Source of the DNA: Salinimicrobium sp035607535
GTDB taxonomy: Bacteria > Bacteroidota > Bacteroidia > Flavobacteriales > Flavobacteriaceae
DNA: 64,000 bases
Direction: 5' to 3'
Assembly (NCBI RefSeq): GCF_035607535.1
Contig: NZ_JAYDZX010000017.1
Span: 248,001 to 312,000 of the forward strand
A model generated the notes under the pieces. That model was given only the letters and a program-made list of their open reading frames with translations, ran no database searches and had not been told where the DNA came from. Position 1 is the first letter of the stretch. Each line of letters starts with the position of its first letter. The translations under genes were made by a program, and so were the position numbers. Of this stretch, positions 33,685-42,213 are shown piece after piece.

Positions 33685-34754
33685 TTCTTTTTCACAAGAT
33701 ATCTCCAGCCAAATTTATCCTCTACTTTGTTATACTGGATCTCCATCAATTTTTTCTTGAAGAAGGAGGCATAGGAATTTTCCATCTCCGGCAATTCGAA
33801 TTTTCTGCCCTGGTGACCAAAACCTCTTACAGGATTGATCGTTGCCGCAGTACCCGATCCAAAGATCTCCTTTAACTCCCCTTCTTCGGCAGCTTTTACG
33901 ATCTCAGAAACCTGGACCCGTCTTACTTCAGCTTCAATTCCAAATTCTTCAGCAAGGGTAAGTACACTTTTTCTGGTCACACCATCGAGGATACGGTCAC
34001 TGGTAGGAGCTGTGAGCAGCTTGTCACCTACTCTAAAGAAAATGTTCATGGTACCAGCTTCCTCGAGGTACTCGTGAGAATTGGCATCTGTCCATATGAT
34101 TTGCTGAAAACCTTCTTCCTTGGCCAGATTGGTTGGATAGAATTGCGCTCCGTAATTTCCGGCAGCTTTTGCATATCCTACTCCGCCGTCGGCAGCGCGA
34201 CTGAATTTTTCTGCGAATATCACCCGCACCTCGCCGCTGTAGTATGATTTGGCGGGAGAACAGATGATCATGAACTTATATGTTTTTGAAGGCGAAGCTG
34301 AAACCCCACTTTCTGTAGCGATCACAAAAGGACGAATGTAAAGGGAATTTCCAAAGCCTTTTTTCACCCAGTCGCGGTCAAGGTCACAAAGCGTTTCCAG
34401 CCCTTCAAGGAAAAGATCTTCAGGGAATTCGGGTATTGCAAGTCTTTTTGAAGATTTATTAAAGCGATCGATGTTTGCCATAGGACGGAAAAGCCATACC
34501 TGGTCTTCATCGTCTTTGAAAGCTTTCATGCCTTCAAAGATTGCCTGTCCATAGTGGAAAACTTTTGCCGATGGATCCAGCTGAATGGGACCGTAAGGTT
34601 TTATAACCGGATTTTGCCATTGACCATCGATGTAATCACATTCCATCATGTGATCTGCAAACACATTACCGAAGATCAAATTATCAAAATCAACCGAATC
34701 GATCTTTGAAGTTTTTGCTTCAACTACATCGATTGCGAGAGGGATATTTTTCAT
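33681..34754 (-). CDS. ilvE: Branched-chain amino acid aminotransferase
   Basis: 357 residues, fold-type IV PLP enzyme of the longer (BCAT II-like) class. It interconverts Leu/Ile/Val and their 2-oxo acids with glutamate/2-oxoglutarate. The PLP lysine is K196 in GYAKAAGNYGAQ. Other signatures are FHYGQAIFEGMKAF, NSLYIRPFVIATE, EYLEEAGTMNIFF and EIFGSGTAATINPV. It is monocistronic and ends in a 4-bp convergent overlap with the lipoprotein gene. Confidence 0.97.
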   Translation of the reverse strand: MKNIPLAIDVVEAKTSKIDSVDFDNLIFGNVFADHMMECDYIDGQWQNPVIKPYGPIQLDPSAKVFHYGQAIFEGMKAFKDDEDQVWLFRPMANIDRFNKSSKRLAIPEFPEDLFLEGLETLCDLDRDWVKKGFGNSLYIRPFVIATESGVSASPSKTYKFMIICSPAKSYYSGEVRVIFAEKFSRAADGGVGYAKAAGNYGAQFYPTNLAKEEGFQQIIWTDANSHEYLEEAGTMNIFFRVGDKLLTAPTSDRILDGVTRKSVLTLAEEFGIEAEVRRVQVSEIVKAAEEGELKEIFGSGTAATINPVRGFGHQGRKFELPEMENSYASFFKKKLMEIQYNKVEDKFGWRYLVKKN

Positions 34755-34860
34755 GGTTGTTTATTTGCTGCAAATTTACCGAAATTAATACAGGTTCTAA
34801 AGGTGTGAAATAACTAATTTTATCTTAATTTAAATTTTCTAAAGCTTTAACAGGAAGATC

Positions 34861-35352
34861 ATGAAGAATTTCAATTATTTACTGGTATTAACCTTCATAA
34901 TGATAAATTTTGCCGGCTTTTCTCAGGAAAAAAGCACGGGTAAAAATGACCTTTATTTTTCTGTAGGAGAGGAAGTTGACATGCAGAACATTCTTTCGGA
35001 TTACCAGATGCAGGAGCGCTATGAGAACCTAAATGTAGGGGACACTTTAAGTGTCACTTTCAAGGCCGATGTGGCTTCGGTTTGTAAGAAAAAAGGCTGC
35101 TGGATGAACGTAGCCCTGGAAGATGGTCGGGAAGTGATGGTGAGGTTTAAGGACTATGCTTTTTTTGTGCCTAAAGATATTGAAAATAAAGAGGTTATCA
35201 TGGAAGGCAAGGCCTATGTGATCGAAATGTCTGTTGAAGATCAAAGACATTATGCCGAAGATGCCGGTAAAACGGAAGTCGAAGTAAAAGCAATAACCGA
35301 ACCTTCCATAACTTTATCTTTCCTGGCAGATGGAGTGAAAATTAAAAAATAA
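34861..35352 (+). CDS. DUF4920 domain protein, exported
   Basis: 163 residues with signal peptide ending at FAGFSQE. The DUF4920 core is visible: VASVCKKKGCWMNVALEDGR with two Cys, VMVRFKDYAFFVPKD and GKAYVIEMSVEDQRHYAEDA. The fold is a small beta-barrel (OB-like). A metal or redox role is suggested by the C-x4-C pair, but no activity is known. Only 3 bp separate it from mnmD, so the two are likely cotranscribed. Confidence 0.9.
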   Translation: MKNFNYLLVLTFIMINFAGFSQEKSTGKNDLYFSVGEEVDMQNILSDYQMQERYENLNVGDTLSVTFKADVASVCKKKGCWMNVALEDGREVMVRFKDYAFFVPKDIENKEVIMEGKAYVIEMSVEDQRHYAEDAGKTEVEVKAITEPSITLSFLADGVKIKK

Positions 35353-35355
35353 GTT

Positions 35356-36039
35356 TTGAAACGGGAGATCATTAAAACCAGGGACGGTTCGGCGACTATT
35401 TATCTGCCTGAATGGAACGAGCATTACCACTCAAAACACGGGGCTTTACAGGAGGCAGAGCATGTTTTTATCAAGTCGGGATTCAAACACTATTTATCAG
35501 AAAACAAACCTGAAGAGATTTCAGTCCTTGAAATAGGATTTGGAACCGGACTCAATGCCCTGCTCAGCTTTTTTGAAGCTGAAAAAGCGAGGGTGAAAAT
35601 GAATTACACGGGAGTGGAGGCTTATCCGGTTTCCGAAGAAGAACTAAAGGCGCTGGATTATGCTGAAGTCGTTTCGGGAGAGAATACTTCCGGAGTATTT
35701 CAAAAGCTGCACGAGACGGAATGGGAAAAGCCAAACAAAATTTCGACATTTTTCAGCCTTCAGAAGGAGAAGAAATTTTTTAGTGAAATTTCAGCATTTG
35801 AAGATTTTGATCTCATTTACTTTGATGCCTTTGGTCCGCGTGTACAACCGGACCTGTGGAGCGAAGAGGTCTTCAGAAATATGTATAGAGCCTTAAGGGA
35901 AAAAGGAGTGCTGGTGACATACTCGGCAAAAGGGGATGTAAGACGGGCCATGCAGGCTGCCGGCTTTACTGTAGAGCGATTGGCAGGACCGCCCGGAAAG
36001 CGGGAAATGCTGCGGGCAACGAAGATGGGAGCCTGTTAA
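35356..36039 (+). CDS. mnmD: tRNA (mnm5s2U34)-methyltransferase, MnmD-type
   Basis: 227 residues, a stand-alone version of the methyltransferase half of MnmC. It methylates nm5s2U34 in the wobble position using SAM. Motifs are SVLEIGFGTGLNALLSFFEA (SAM site) and YFDAFGPRVQPDLWSEEVF (catalytic DAFxP). The start is a TTG at 35356, because no in-frame ATG is compatible with the conserved MKREIIKTRDGSATIYLPEW beginning. The FAD oxidase half of MnmC is absent. Confidence 0.93.
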   Translation: MKREIIKTRDGSATIYLPEWNEHYHSKHGALQEAEHVFIKSGFKHYLSENKPEEISVLEIGFGTGLNALLSFFEAEKARVKMNYTGVEAYPVSEEELKALDYAEVVSGENTSGVFQKLHETEWEKPNKISTFFSLQKEKKFFSEISAFEDFDLIYFDAFGPRVQPDLWSEEVFRNMYRALREKGVLVTYSAKGDVRRAMQAAGFTVERLAGPPGKREMLRATKMGAC

Positions 36040-36094
36040 ACCTTTAATAAACCACAACATTTTCTAATAGATTTCCTGTAAATTCAAAACAAAA

Positions 36095-37000
36095 ATGCGA
36101 ATTCTAATAACCGGAGCCACAGGCCTGGTAGGTTCAGAGATCACCCGATTGTGCCATGAGCAGGGGATCAATATCAATTTCCTTACTACGAGCAAGGGAA
36201 AAATCGAAAAAAATGAAACCTTCCGCGGCTACTACTGGAATCCCTCAACCGGAGAAATAGATGTAAGATGCCTCGAAGGCGTTGGAGCTATTATTAACCT
36301 GGCAGGTGCCAGTGTGTTTCAACCCTGGACAGCTTCAAACAAGAAAAAGATCCTGAAAAGCAGGATAGACTCTCTTAACCTTTTGCACCGAACTTTAAAG
36401 AGTAACCCTCACCAGGTGGGGCAACTGGTATCTGCGAGTGCCATTGGGATCTATCCAAGCTCAAGGAGTAAAATGTATGAGGAGGACAGTACACAGCTAG
36501 CCAATGATTTCCTGGGAGAGGTCTCACAGAAGTGGGAGGCCGCTGCAGATAAATTTAATGACCTTAAGCTTCGTGTGGCCAAGGTACGGATAGGAATTGT
36601 CCTTTCTGCCGAGGGTGGAGCGCTGCCCCAGATCATGAAGCCTGTGAAATACAACCTTGGAGCACCTTTAGGTTCGGGGAAACAATGGCAATCGTGGATC
36701 CACATCCATGACCTGGCCAGGATGTTTCTCTATATAATTTCCAACGGTCTCACCGGAGTTTTTAACGGGGTGGCACCGAATCCTGCAACTAATGAAGAAT
36801 TGACAAAAGAAGTGGCTCATGCTCTGGATAAGAAACTCTGGTTGCCAAAAGTTCCAGGTGCGGCTTTAAAGCTCGTAATGGGGGAAATGTCAGGCGTTGT
36901 GTTAGGTAGTCAGCTGGTAAGCAGCAGCAAGATCCAGCAGGAAGGCTTCAGCTTCAATTTTGTGAACCTGAGGCCTGCGGTCAAAGATCTGCTGACATAA
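36095..37000 (+). CDS. TIGR01777 family NAD(P)-dependent epimerase/oxidoreductase (YfcH/SulA-like)
   Basis: 301 residues, extended short-chain dehydrogenase fold. The nucleotide-binding motif ITGATGLVGSEI opens the protein. GAIINLAGASVFQPWTASNK and the YPSSR... (S/Y)-x-x-x-K region correspond to the active-site area (LVSASAIGIYPSSRSKMYEE). WQSWIHIHDLARMF and GVFNGVAPNPATNEEL are family hallmarks. Substrate unknown. It ends in a bidirectional terminator shared with yceI. Confidence 0.93.
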   Translation: MRILITGATGLVGSEITRLCHEQGININFLTTSKGKIEKNETFRGYYWNPSTGEIDVRCLEGVGAIINLAGASVFQPWTASNKKKILKSRIDSLNLLHRTLKSNPHQVGQLVSASAIGIYPSSRSKMYEEDSTQLANDFLGEVSQKWEAAADKFNDLKLRVAKVRIGIVLSAEGGALPQIMKPVKYNLGAPLGSGKQWQSWIHIHDLARMFLYIISNGLTGVFNGVAPNPATNEELTKEVAHALDKKLWLPKVPGAALKLVMGEMSGVVLGSQLVSSSKIQQEGFSFNFVNLRPAVKDLLT

Positions 37001-37002
37001 AA

Positions 37003-37026
37003 AAAACCGGCAACAAGGCCGGTTTT
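37003..37026. terminator. Bidirectional terminator between convergent genes
   Basis: Arms AAAACCGGC / GCCGGTTTT around AACAAG, with A/T tracts on both sides. It serves the TIGR01777 gene (+) and the YceI gene (-). Confidence 0.88.
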
Positions 37027-37048
37027 CTGCATTTTTGAAAGGTGTGGA

Positions 37049-37729
37049 TTATTGTGCTCTTCTGGCGGTGACATTAATTGTCAATTCCATATCATCACTA
37101 ATAAAATTATCTCCCAGGTTATCAAAAACAGATTTTGAACCATAGTTCACTCCCCAATCGGTTCTGTCAATAACAAAGGCATCACTGGTTAGGATGATCG
37201 TCTCATTTCCAAGGCTTGTTCGCACCGGGAACTTGATGTTTTTGGTTTCTTCTTTTAAAGTAAGATTACCTTGTAACATTTTTTGCCCGTTCTCCTCGGT
37301 GACACCGGTGATCTCAAAAGTAGCAGTAGGATATTTCTTCACGTTAAAGAAATCGGTTTCCTTACCTTCAACTGTACCTTTGAGGTGATTTTCAAGGCTT
37401 CTTTTATCCTTGTCGGCCATACCTTCATCGGTCACAGTGATAGAATTCATGTCTATAATAACCTTACCGCTAGTGATCTCTTCAGACGTGGCCATAAGAG
37501 ATCCTTCCTGGATATCTATAGTTCCCTGGTGCTCGCCGGTAGGTTTGGTACCTCTCCACTTTATAGTAGATTCGGTGGTGTCGATTTCATAGGTCATTGC
37601 ATCTTCGGCAGAAACTGCAGCTTCCTGAGCTTCTTCCGGCTCTACCTTATTTTCCTTATCGTTTTTACAGGAAACAGTACCAAAGGTAATTCCTGCTACA
37701 AGTACAAAGTTTAAAACGGTCTTCTTCAT
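37049..37729 (-). CDS. YceI family lipoprotein
   Basis: 226 residues. Lipoprotein signal with TFGTVSCKND (Cys about 21), then a Glu-rich linker. The YceI lipocalin-like domain runs from YEIDTTESTIKWRGTKPTGE through VIIDMNSITVTDEG, FFNVKKYPTATFEITGV and DRTDWGVNYGSKSVFDNLGD. YceI barrels bind polyprenoid or long-chain lipids in the periplasm. Monocistronic. Confidence 0.95.
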   Translation of the reverse strand: MKKTVLNFVLVAGITFGTVSCKNDKENKVEPEEAQEAAVSAEDAMTYEIDTTESTIKWRGTKPTGEHQGTIDIQEGSLMATSEEITSGKVIIDMNSITVTDEGMADKDKRSLENHLKGTVEGKETDFFNVKKYPTATFEITGVTEENGQKMLQGNLTLKEETKNIKFPVRTSLGNETIILTSDAFVIDRTDWGVNYGSKSVFDNLGDNFISDDMELTINVTARRAQ

Positions 37730-37813
37730 GATTTTGTTTATAGTTTATCGGCCAAAATTAAACAATAGTTAGATCATTTCTCCTAAAGGAATACTAAAAG
37801 ATTCCTGTGACAT

Positions 37814-37850
37814 TTTGGCATTTCAACTTTCTTGGCAGTACTTTTGCCAA
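37814..37850 (+). promoter_or_regulatory. grpE promoter with an overlapping inverted repeat
   Basis: TTTG (37814-37817), 21-bp spacer, then TACTTTTG (37839-37846), matching Bacteroidota -33/-7 elements. An inverted repeat TTGGCA-N7-TGCCAA (37832-37850) covers the -7 box. It is not a CIRCE element. Confidence 0.55.
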
Positions 37851-37879
37851 TTGTCTCACGGAATAAAATTTGTATCAAA

Positions 37880-38476
37880 ATGAGCGAGAAAGAACGCAAT
37901 CAGGAAAATATATCAGAAAACGAAAGCATCAAGGACCAGGTAGAAGAGATACTGGACGATGCTATAGAAGAGGCCGAAAATAAAGAAGCCGGCAAGGATG
38001 AGGGCGGTTCGGAAGGAGAGGAATCTTCAGAAAAAGAACAGCTTAAAGCCGATCTTGAAAAGGAGAAAGACAAATTTCTGCGCTTATTTGCAGAATTCGA
38101 AAATTATAAACGTCGTACCAGCAAGGAGCGCGTAGAGATGTTTAAAACTGCCAGTCAGGACGTCATTGTGGCAATGCTTCCTGTACTTGATGATTTTGAT
38201 CGTGCTCTTAACGAGATCAATAAAGCTAAAGACAAGGAATTGTTGAAAGGGGTGGAACTCATTAGTAACAAATTCAGGGAAACCCTTAAATCCAAAGGTC
38301 TTGAGCAAATGGAGGTAAAAGAGGGAGACACTTTTGATGCCGAAATTCACGAAGCCATCACACAGATCCCTGCGCCCAAGGACAAATTAAAAGGCAAGGT
38401 TGTTGACGTTGTAGAAAAAGGTTATAAGCTAGGTGACCGAATTATACGTTATCCAAAAGTGGTTACCGGTAAGTAG
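37880..38476 (+). CDS. grpE: Nucleotide exchange factor GrpE
   Basis: 198 residues from ATG 37880. The open frame begins at 37832 but that start lies in the promoter. A long acidic N-terminal coiled coil (ENESIKDQVEEILDDAIEEA ... EKEQLKADLEKEKDKFLRLF) leads into AEFENYKRRTSKERVEMFKT, the family signature. The C-terminal beta domain has FDAEIHEAITQIPAPKDKLK and VVEKGYKLGDRIIRYPKVVT. It releases ADP from DnaK. It is followed after 37 bp by dnaJ, and the two are likely cotranscribed. Confidence 0.97.
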   Translation: MSEKERNQENISENESIKDQVEEILDDAIEEAENKEAGKDEGGSEGEESSEKEQLKADLEKEKDKFLRLFAEFENYKRRTSKERVEMFKTASQDVIVAMLPVLDDFDRALNEINKAKDKELLKGVELISNKFRETLKSKGLEQMEVKEGDTFDAEIHEAITQIPAPKDKLKGKVVDVVEKGYKLGDRIIRYPKVVTGK

Positions 38477-38513
38477 GCTGTAACTTTTTAATTCCAGAAC
38501 ATTTAAAGATATC

Positions 38514-39638
38514 ATGAAACAGGATTATTACGAAATATTAGGGATAAGCAAGAACGCGACCACAGCCGAGATCAAGAAGGCGTACCGCAAGAAAGCTATA
38601 GAATTTCACCCCGACAAGAATCCGGGAGACACTAAGGCAGAAGAGATGTTCAAGAAAGCTGCCGAGGCTTATGAAGTTCTTAGTAATGAAGATAAGCGGG
38701 CGAGATACGATCGTTTTGGTCACCAGGCTTTCGAGAATGGCGGTTTTGGCGGCGGTGGCGGAATGAACATGGATGATATTTTCAGCCAGTTTGGAGATAT
38801 TTTCGGCGGTGCCTTTGGCGGCGGCGGCGGCTTTTCAGGTTTTGGAGGCTTTGGCGGCGGTGGCCAGCGCAGGGCAAAAGGTAGTAACCTGCGCATTCGC
38901 GTTGCACTTACCCTAGAGGAGATCGCTAACGGAGTTGAGAAAAAAATAAAAGTAAAAAGAAAGGTTCAGGCACCGGGAACTACTTATAAAACCTGTTCTA
39001 CCTGTAACGGTACCGGGCAGGTGACAAGGGTGACAAACACTATTCTTGGTCGTATGCAAACTGCCACTCCTTGTACTACTTGTGGTGGAAGCGGACAAAT
39101 GATTGATCAACGTCCTGCCGATGCCGATGCCCAAGGCCTGATTGTCAATGAAGAAACTGTCTCTATAAAGATCCCTGCCGGGGTTGTAGAAGGAATGCAG
39201 CTTAAGGTTTCCGGAAAAGGGAATGAGGCACCGGGCAATGGGGTGCCGGGAGATCTTTTGGTAGCCATAGAAGAAAAAGAACACGCGTACCTGCAAAGGG
39301 AAGGGGATAACCTGCATTTCGATTTATATATAAGCCTTTCTGAAGCTGTGCTTGGTACGTCCCGGGAAATTGAAACGGTTTCGGGGAAAGTAAGGATCAA
39401 AATAGATGAAGGAGTACAATCTGGAAAAATACTCCGCTTGAGAGGTAAGGGTATTCCTAATATCAATGGTTATGGCAGAGGAGATCTTCTGGTTCATGTA
39501 AATGTTTGGACACCAAAAACCCTGAATAGGGAGCAAAAAGACTTTTTCGAGCGCATGGCTAACGATGAACATTTCCAACCCAAGCCGGAAAAATCGGATA
39601 AATCATTTTTTGAAAAAGTTAAAGATATGTTTACATAA
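38514..39638 (+). CDS. dnaJ: Chaperone DnaJ with a reduced zinc-finger region
   Basis: 374 residues. J domain (1-70) with the HPD motif in EFHPDKNPGD, then a Gly/Phe-rich linker (NGGFGGGGGMN ... GGFSGFGGFGGG). The Cys-rich region has only two C-x-x-C-x-G-x-G units, CSTCNGTG and CTTCGGSG, instead of the four of E. coli DnaJ, so one zinc site rather than two. The substrate-binding C-terminal domains follow (VSIKIPAGVVEGMQLKVSGK ... GKILRLRGKGIPNINGYGRG). It delivers unfolded proteins to DnaK. No dnaK in the window. Confidence 0.97.
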   Translation: MKQDYYEILGISKNATTAEIKKAYRKKAIEFHPDKNPGDTKAEEMFKKAAEAYEVLSNEDKRARYDRFGHQAFENGGFGGGGGMNMDDIFSQFGDIFGGAFGGGGGFSGFGGFGGGGQRRAKGSNLRIRVALTLEEIANGVEKKIKVKRKVQAPGTTYKTCSTCNGTGQVTRVTNTILGRMQTATPCTTCGGSGQMIDQRPADADAQGLIVNEETVSIKIPAGVVEGMQLKVSGKGNEAPGNGVPGDLLVAIEEKEHAYLQREGDNLHFDLYISLSEAVLGTSREIETVSGKVRIKIDEGVQSGKILRLRGKGIPNINGYGRGDLLVHVNVWTPKTLNREQKDFFERMANDEHFQPKPEKSDKSFFEKVKDMFT

Positions 39639-39725
39639 TTTGCAATCGTTAAAATTTTTTGCATATATTTGAACATCACTAATTCAGGTTAGTGGTAAAT
39701 TTTTCTTTTTCATAGCAATTTTTTT

Positions 39726-39756
39726 CCCATCCTTGAGCAATCGAGGGTGGGTTTTG
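39726..39756 (+). terminator. grpE-dnaJ terminator
   Basis: Arms CCCATCCTTGA / TCGAGGGTGGG (paired with G-T wobbles), loop GCAA, followed by TTTTGC. Confidence 0.75.
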
Positions 39757-39858
39757 CATTTAAAGGGATGACACATTTGGTTGCCGGACGAATTCTTAAA
39801 TTCTTCCTAATGCCCTTTCAGCTTTTTTCAAAATTCTATCTTTACACAAACCACATTT

Positions 39859-40788
39859 ATGGATCACCTCCTGGTAGCAGAAAATGTTTCAAAGCAATTT
39901 GGAGACTTTACTGCACTTAATGATGTTTCTCTGGAAATCCCGAGAGGCAGCATTTTTGGCCTTTTAGGGCCCAATGGCGCCGGTAAGACCACTTTTATTA
40001 GGATCATCAATCAAATTACGCTGCCCGATAAAGGAAGAATGCTTCTTGACGGGCATCCATTACGCCCCGAAGATATTCAGCATATTGGATATCTCCCCGA
40101 AGAGCGCGGACTTTATAAATCCATGAAAGTGGGGGAGCAGGCTTTGTACCTGGCCCAGTTAAAAGGTCTTTCTAAAGCTGAAGCCAAAGAAAGGCTTAAG
40201 TACTGGTTCGAGAGGTTGCAGATACAGGACTGGTGGGGAAAGAAGATACAGGAGCTTTCGAAAGGAATGGCTCAAAAAGTGCAATTTGTGGTCACGGTTT
40301 TGCACCGTCCCAAGTTGCTCATTTTTGATGAACCCTTTAGCGGCTTCGATCCCGTGAATGCCAACCTGATAAAAGATGAAATTCTACAGCTGCGTAAAGA
40401 GGGTGCAACTATTCTTTTTTCTACGCATCGCATGGAAAGTGTGGAGGAGATGTGTGATTATATGGCCCTGATCCACCGCGGAAATAAACTGCTGGATGGA
40501 GAAGTGAATGAGATCAAACGCAGGTACAAATCCAATACTTATGAAGTAGGGCTTTTAACCCCCGATGCTGATGTTCTGCGGAAAGAATTGGAGGAGAGAT
40601 TTGTCATTTCAGACACCCAGTTCAAGAGCATCAATGACGACCTGAAACTTCAGATACAGATCGGCCGGGATTCTTCTCCGAATGAGCTGTTGGCATATTT
40701 AACCTCACAGGCCCAGGTCAACCATTTTGTGGAGGTGATCCCTTCAGTAAATGACATATTCATTAAAACCGTGACCAGCAATGCGTAA
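39859..40788 (+). CDS. ABC transporter ATPase (NatA-like)
   Basis: 309 residues. Walker A GPNGAGKTT near residue 40, signature LSKGMAQKVQFVVTVLH (LSKGM in place of LSGGQ), Walker B LLIFDEPFSG and switch His in ILFSTHRMESVEE. The C-terminal ~80 residues resemble the DUF4162 extension of NatA-type exporters. It powers the permease encoded 8 bp overlapping downstream. Substrate (Na+ or drug export are known for relatives) is not predictable. Confidence 0.94.
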   Translation: MDHLLVAENVSKQFGDFTALNDVSLEIPRGSIFGLLGPNGAGKTTFIRIINQITLPDKGRMLLDGHPLRPEDIQHIGYLPEERGLYKSMKVGEQALYLAQLKGLSKAEAKERLKYWFERLQIQDWWGKKIQELSKGMAQKVQFVVTVLHRPKLLIFDEPFSGFDPVNANLIKDEILQLRKEGATILFSTHRMESVEEMCDYMALIHRGNKLLDGEVNEIKRRYKSNTYEVGLLTPDADVLRKELEERFVISDTQFKSINDDLKLQIQIGRDSSPNELLAYLTSQAQVNHFVEVIPSVNDIFIKTVTSNA

Positions 40789-42073
40789 TTTGAAATTGAT
40801 CATTAAGAGGGAGTATCTGGCAAGGGTGAAGAATAAAGCCTTTATCGTAATGACATTTTTGAGCCCCCTGATCTTGGTGGGGATGATCGTGCTCATAGCT
40901 TACCTGGTGAATTTAAATTCGGAAGAAAAGCGTGTGGTGGCGATCAATGATGAAAGTAATCAGTTTGTTGCCGATTTTAAAAGTTCAGAAGATGTTGAAT
41001 TTATAGACCTTTCTACCATAGATCTCGAAGCAGCAAAAACTATTGTGAGGGAAAAGGAGTATTACGGGCTTCTTCACATTCCGCAGTTAAAGGAGAACAC
41101 AATACCCGATATTCAATTTTTTGCCAAAGAAGCACCAGCCTTTGGATTTCTTACGCAGGTAGAAAAGACAATTAGCGATAAACTTACGAACCGGCAGTTG
41201 CTGGCCCGCGGGATTGATGTAGATCTTATTGCAGAATCCAGGGCTAAGGTAGATATCGGCATCCAGAACTTTTCCGGAGAAAAGACCTCTAAAATGTCAA
41301 CTTACGTCAAGATGTTCTTTGGAGGTGCGGCGGGATATCTCTTGATGATGTTCATCATCATCTACGGAAATATGGTGATGCGAAGTGTGATTGAGGAAAA
41401 GACCAACAGGATCATCGAGATCATAATTTCTTCAGTAAAACCTATCCACCTGATGCTGGGAAAGATCCTGGGGACTTCTCTCGCAGGAATTACCCAATTC
41501 ATTATCTGGGTAATTTTAGGTGGGGTGATGCTAACAGTAGTTACAGCAATTTCTGGAATGAGTATGGCCGAGCTTCACGGTCCTCAACAGCAGGCGGTGG
41601 AACAGATCTCCGACAATGAATTGCAGCAGCTGGTGATAGATATAGCCAAGTTGCCCATGCTGTTATTACTGGTGAGTTTCCTGGTCTACTTCATTGGAGG
41701 ATATTTTCTCTATAGTGCAATTTATGCTGCTATTGGTGCGGCTGTTGATAATGAAACAGATACCCAGCAGTTCATGCTGCCGGTGATCCTCCCGCTTATG
41801 CTGGGAATTTACGTAGGTTTCTTTGCAGTAATTGAGAATCCGCACGGGGTAGTGTCGACCGTTTTTTCAATGGTGCCGCTAACCTCGCCCATAGTAATGC
41901 TTATGCGTATTCCCTTCGGAGTCGCCTGGTGGGAACTTGCGCTTTCTGTTGCCATTTTGATCCTTACCATTGCCGGAGTAGTGTGGATCGCGGCAAAGAT
42001 CTATAGAGTGGGAATTCTCATGTACGGAAAGAAACCCGGTTACAAGGACTTGTATAAATGGCTTAAATATTAA
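40781..42073 (+). CDS. ABC-2 type permease (NatB-like)
   Basis: 430 residues. First membrane helix KAFIVMTFLSPLILVGMIVL, a long extracytoplasmic domain (about 50-175), then five or six further helices. MVMRSVIEEKTNRIIEIIIS, followed by SVKPIHLMLGKILG, is the conserved ABC-2 coupling region. It overlaps the ATPase gene by 8 bp, so the two form one exporter. A near half-copy of the CAAAAATG palindrome lies at 40845-40861, where it encodes MTFL. Confidence 0.93.
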   Translation: MRNLKLIIKREYLARVKNKAFIVMTFLSPLILVGMIVLIAYLVNLNSEEKRVVAINDESNQFVADFKSSEDVEFIDLSTIDLEAAKTIVREKEYYGLLHIPQLKENTIPDIQFFAKEAPAFGFLTQVEKTISDKLTNRQLLARGIDVDLIAESRAKVDIGIQNFSGEKTSKMSTYVKMFFGGAAGYLLMMFIIIYGNMVMRSVIEEKTNRIIEIIISSVKPIHLMLGKILGTSLAGITQFIIWVILGGVMLTVVTAISGMSMAELHGPQQQAVEQISDNELQQLVIDIAKLPMLLLLVSFLVYFIGGYFLYSAIYAAIGAAVDNETDTQQFMLPVILPLMLGIYVGFFAVIENPHGVVSTVFSMVPLTSPIVMLMRIPFGVAWWELALSVAILILTIAGVVWIAAKIYRVGILMYGKKPGYKDLYKWLKY

Positions 42074-42213
42074 AGTTTTCAAAAGGTTAGTAAAAGGAGC
42101 ATGCCGCTCTCACTGCACTTTCCAAACATTTAGTATCTTACCTGTACTTCAAAAAGGTGATAACTGAACTATATTAAAAGAGGCCTTTAAAGCCGAAAAA
42201 TAAATCTGGAAGC

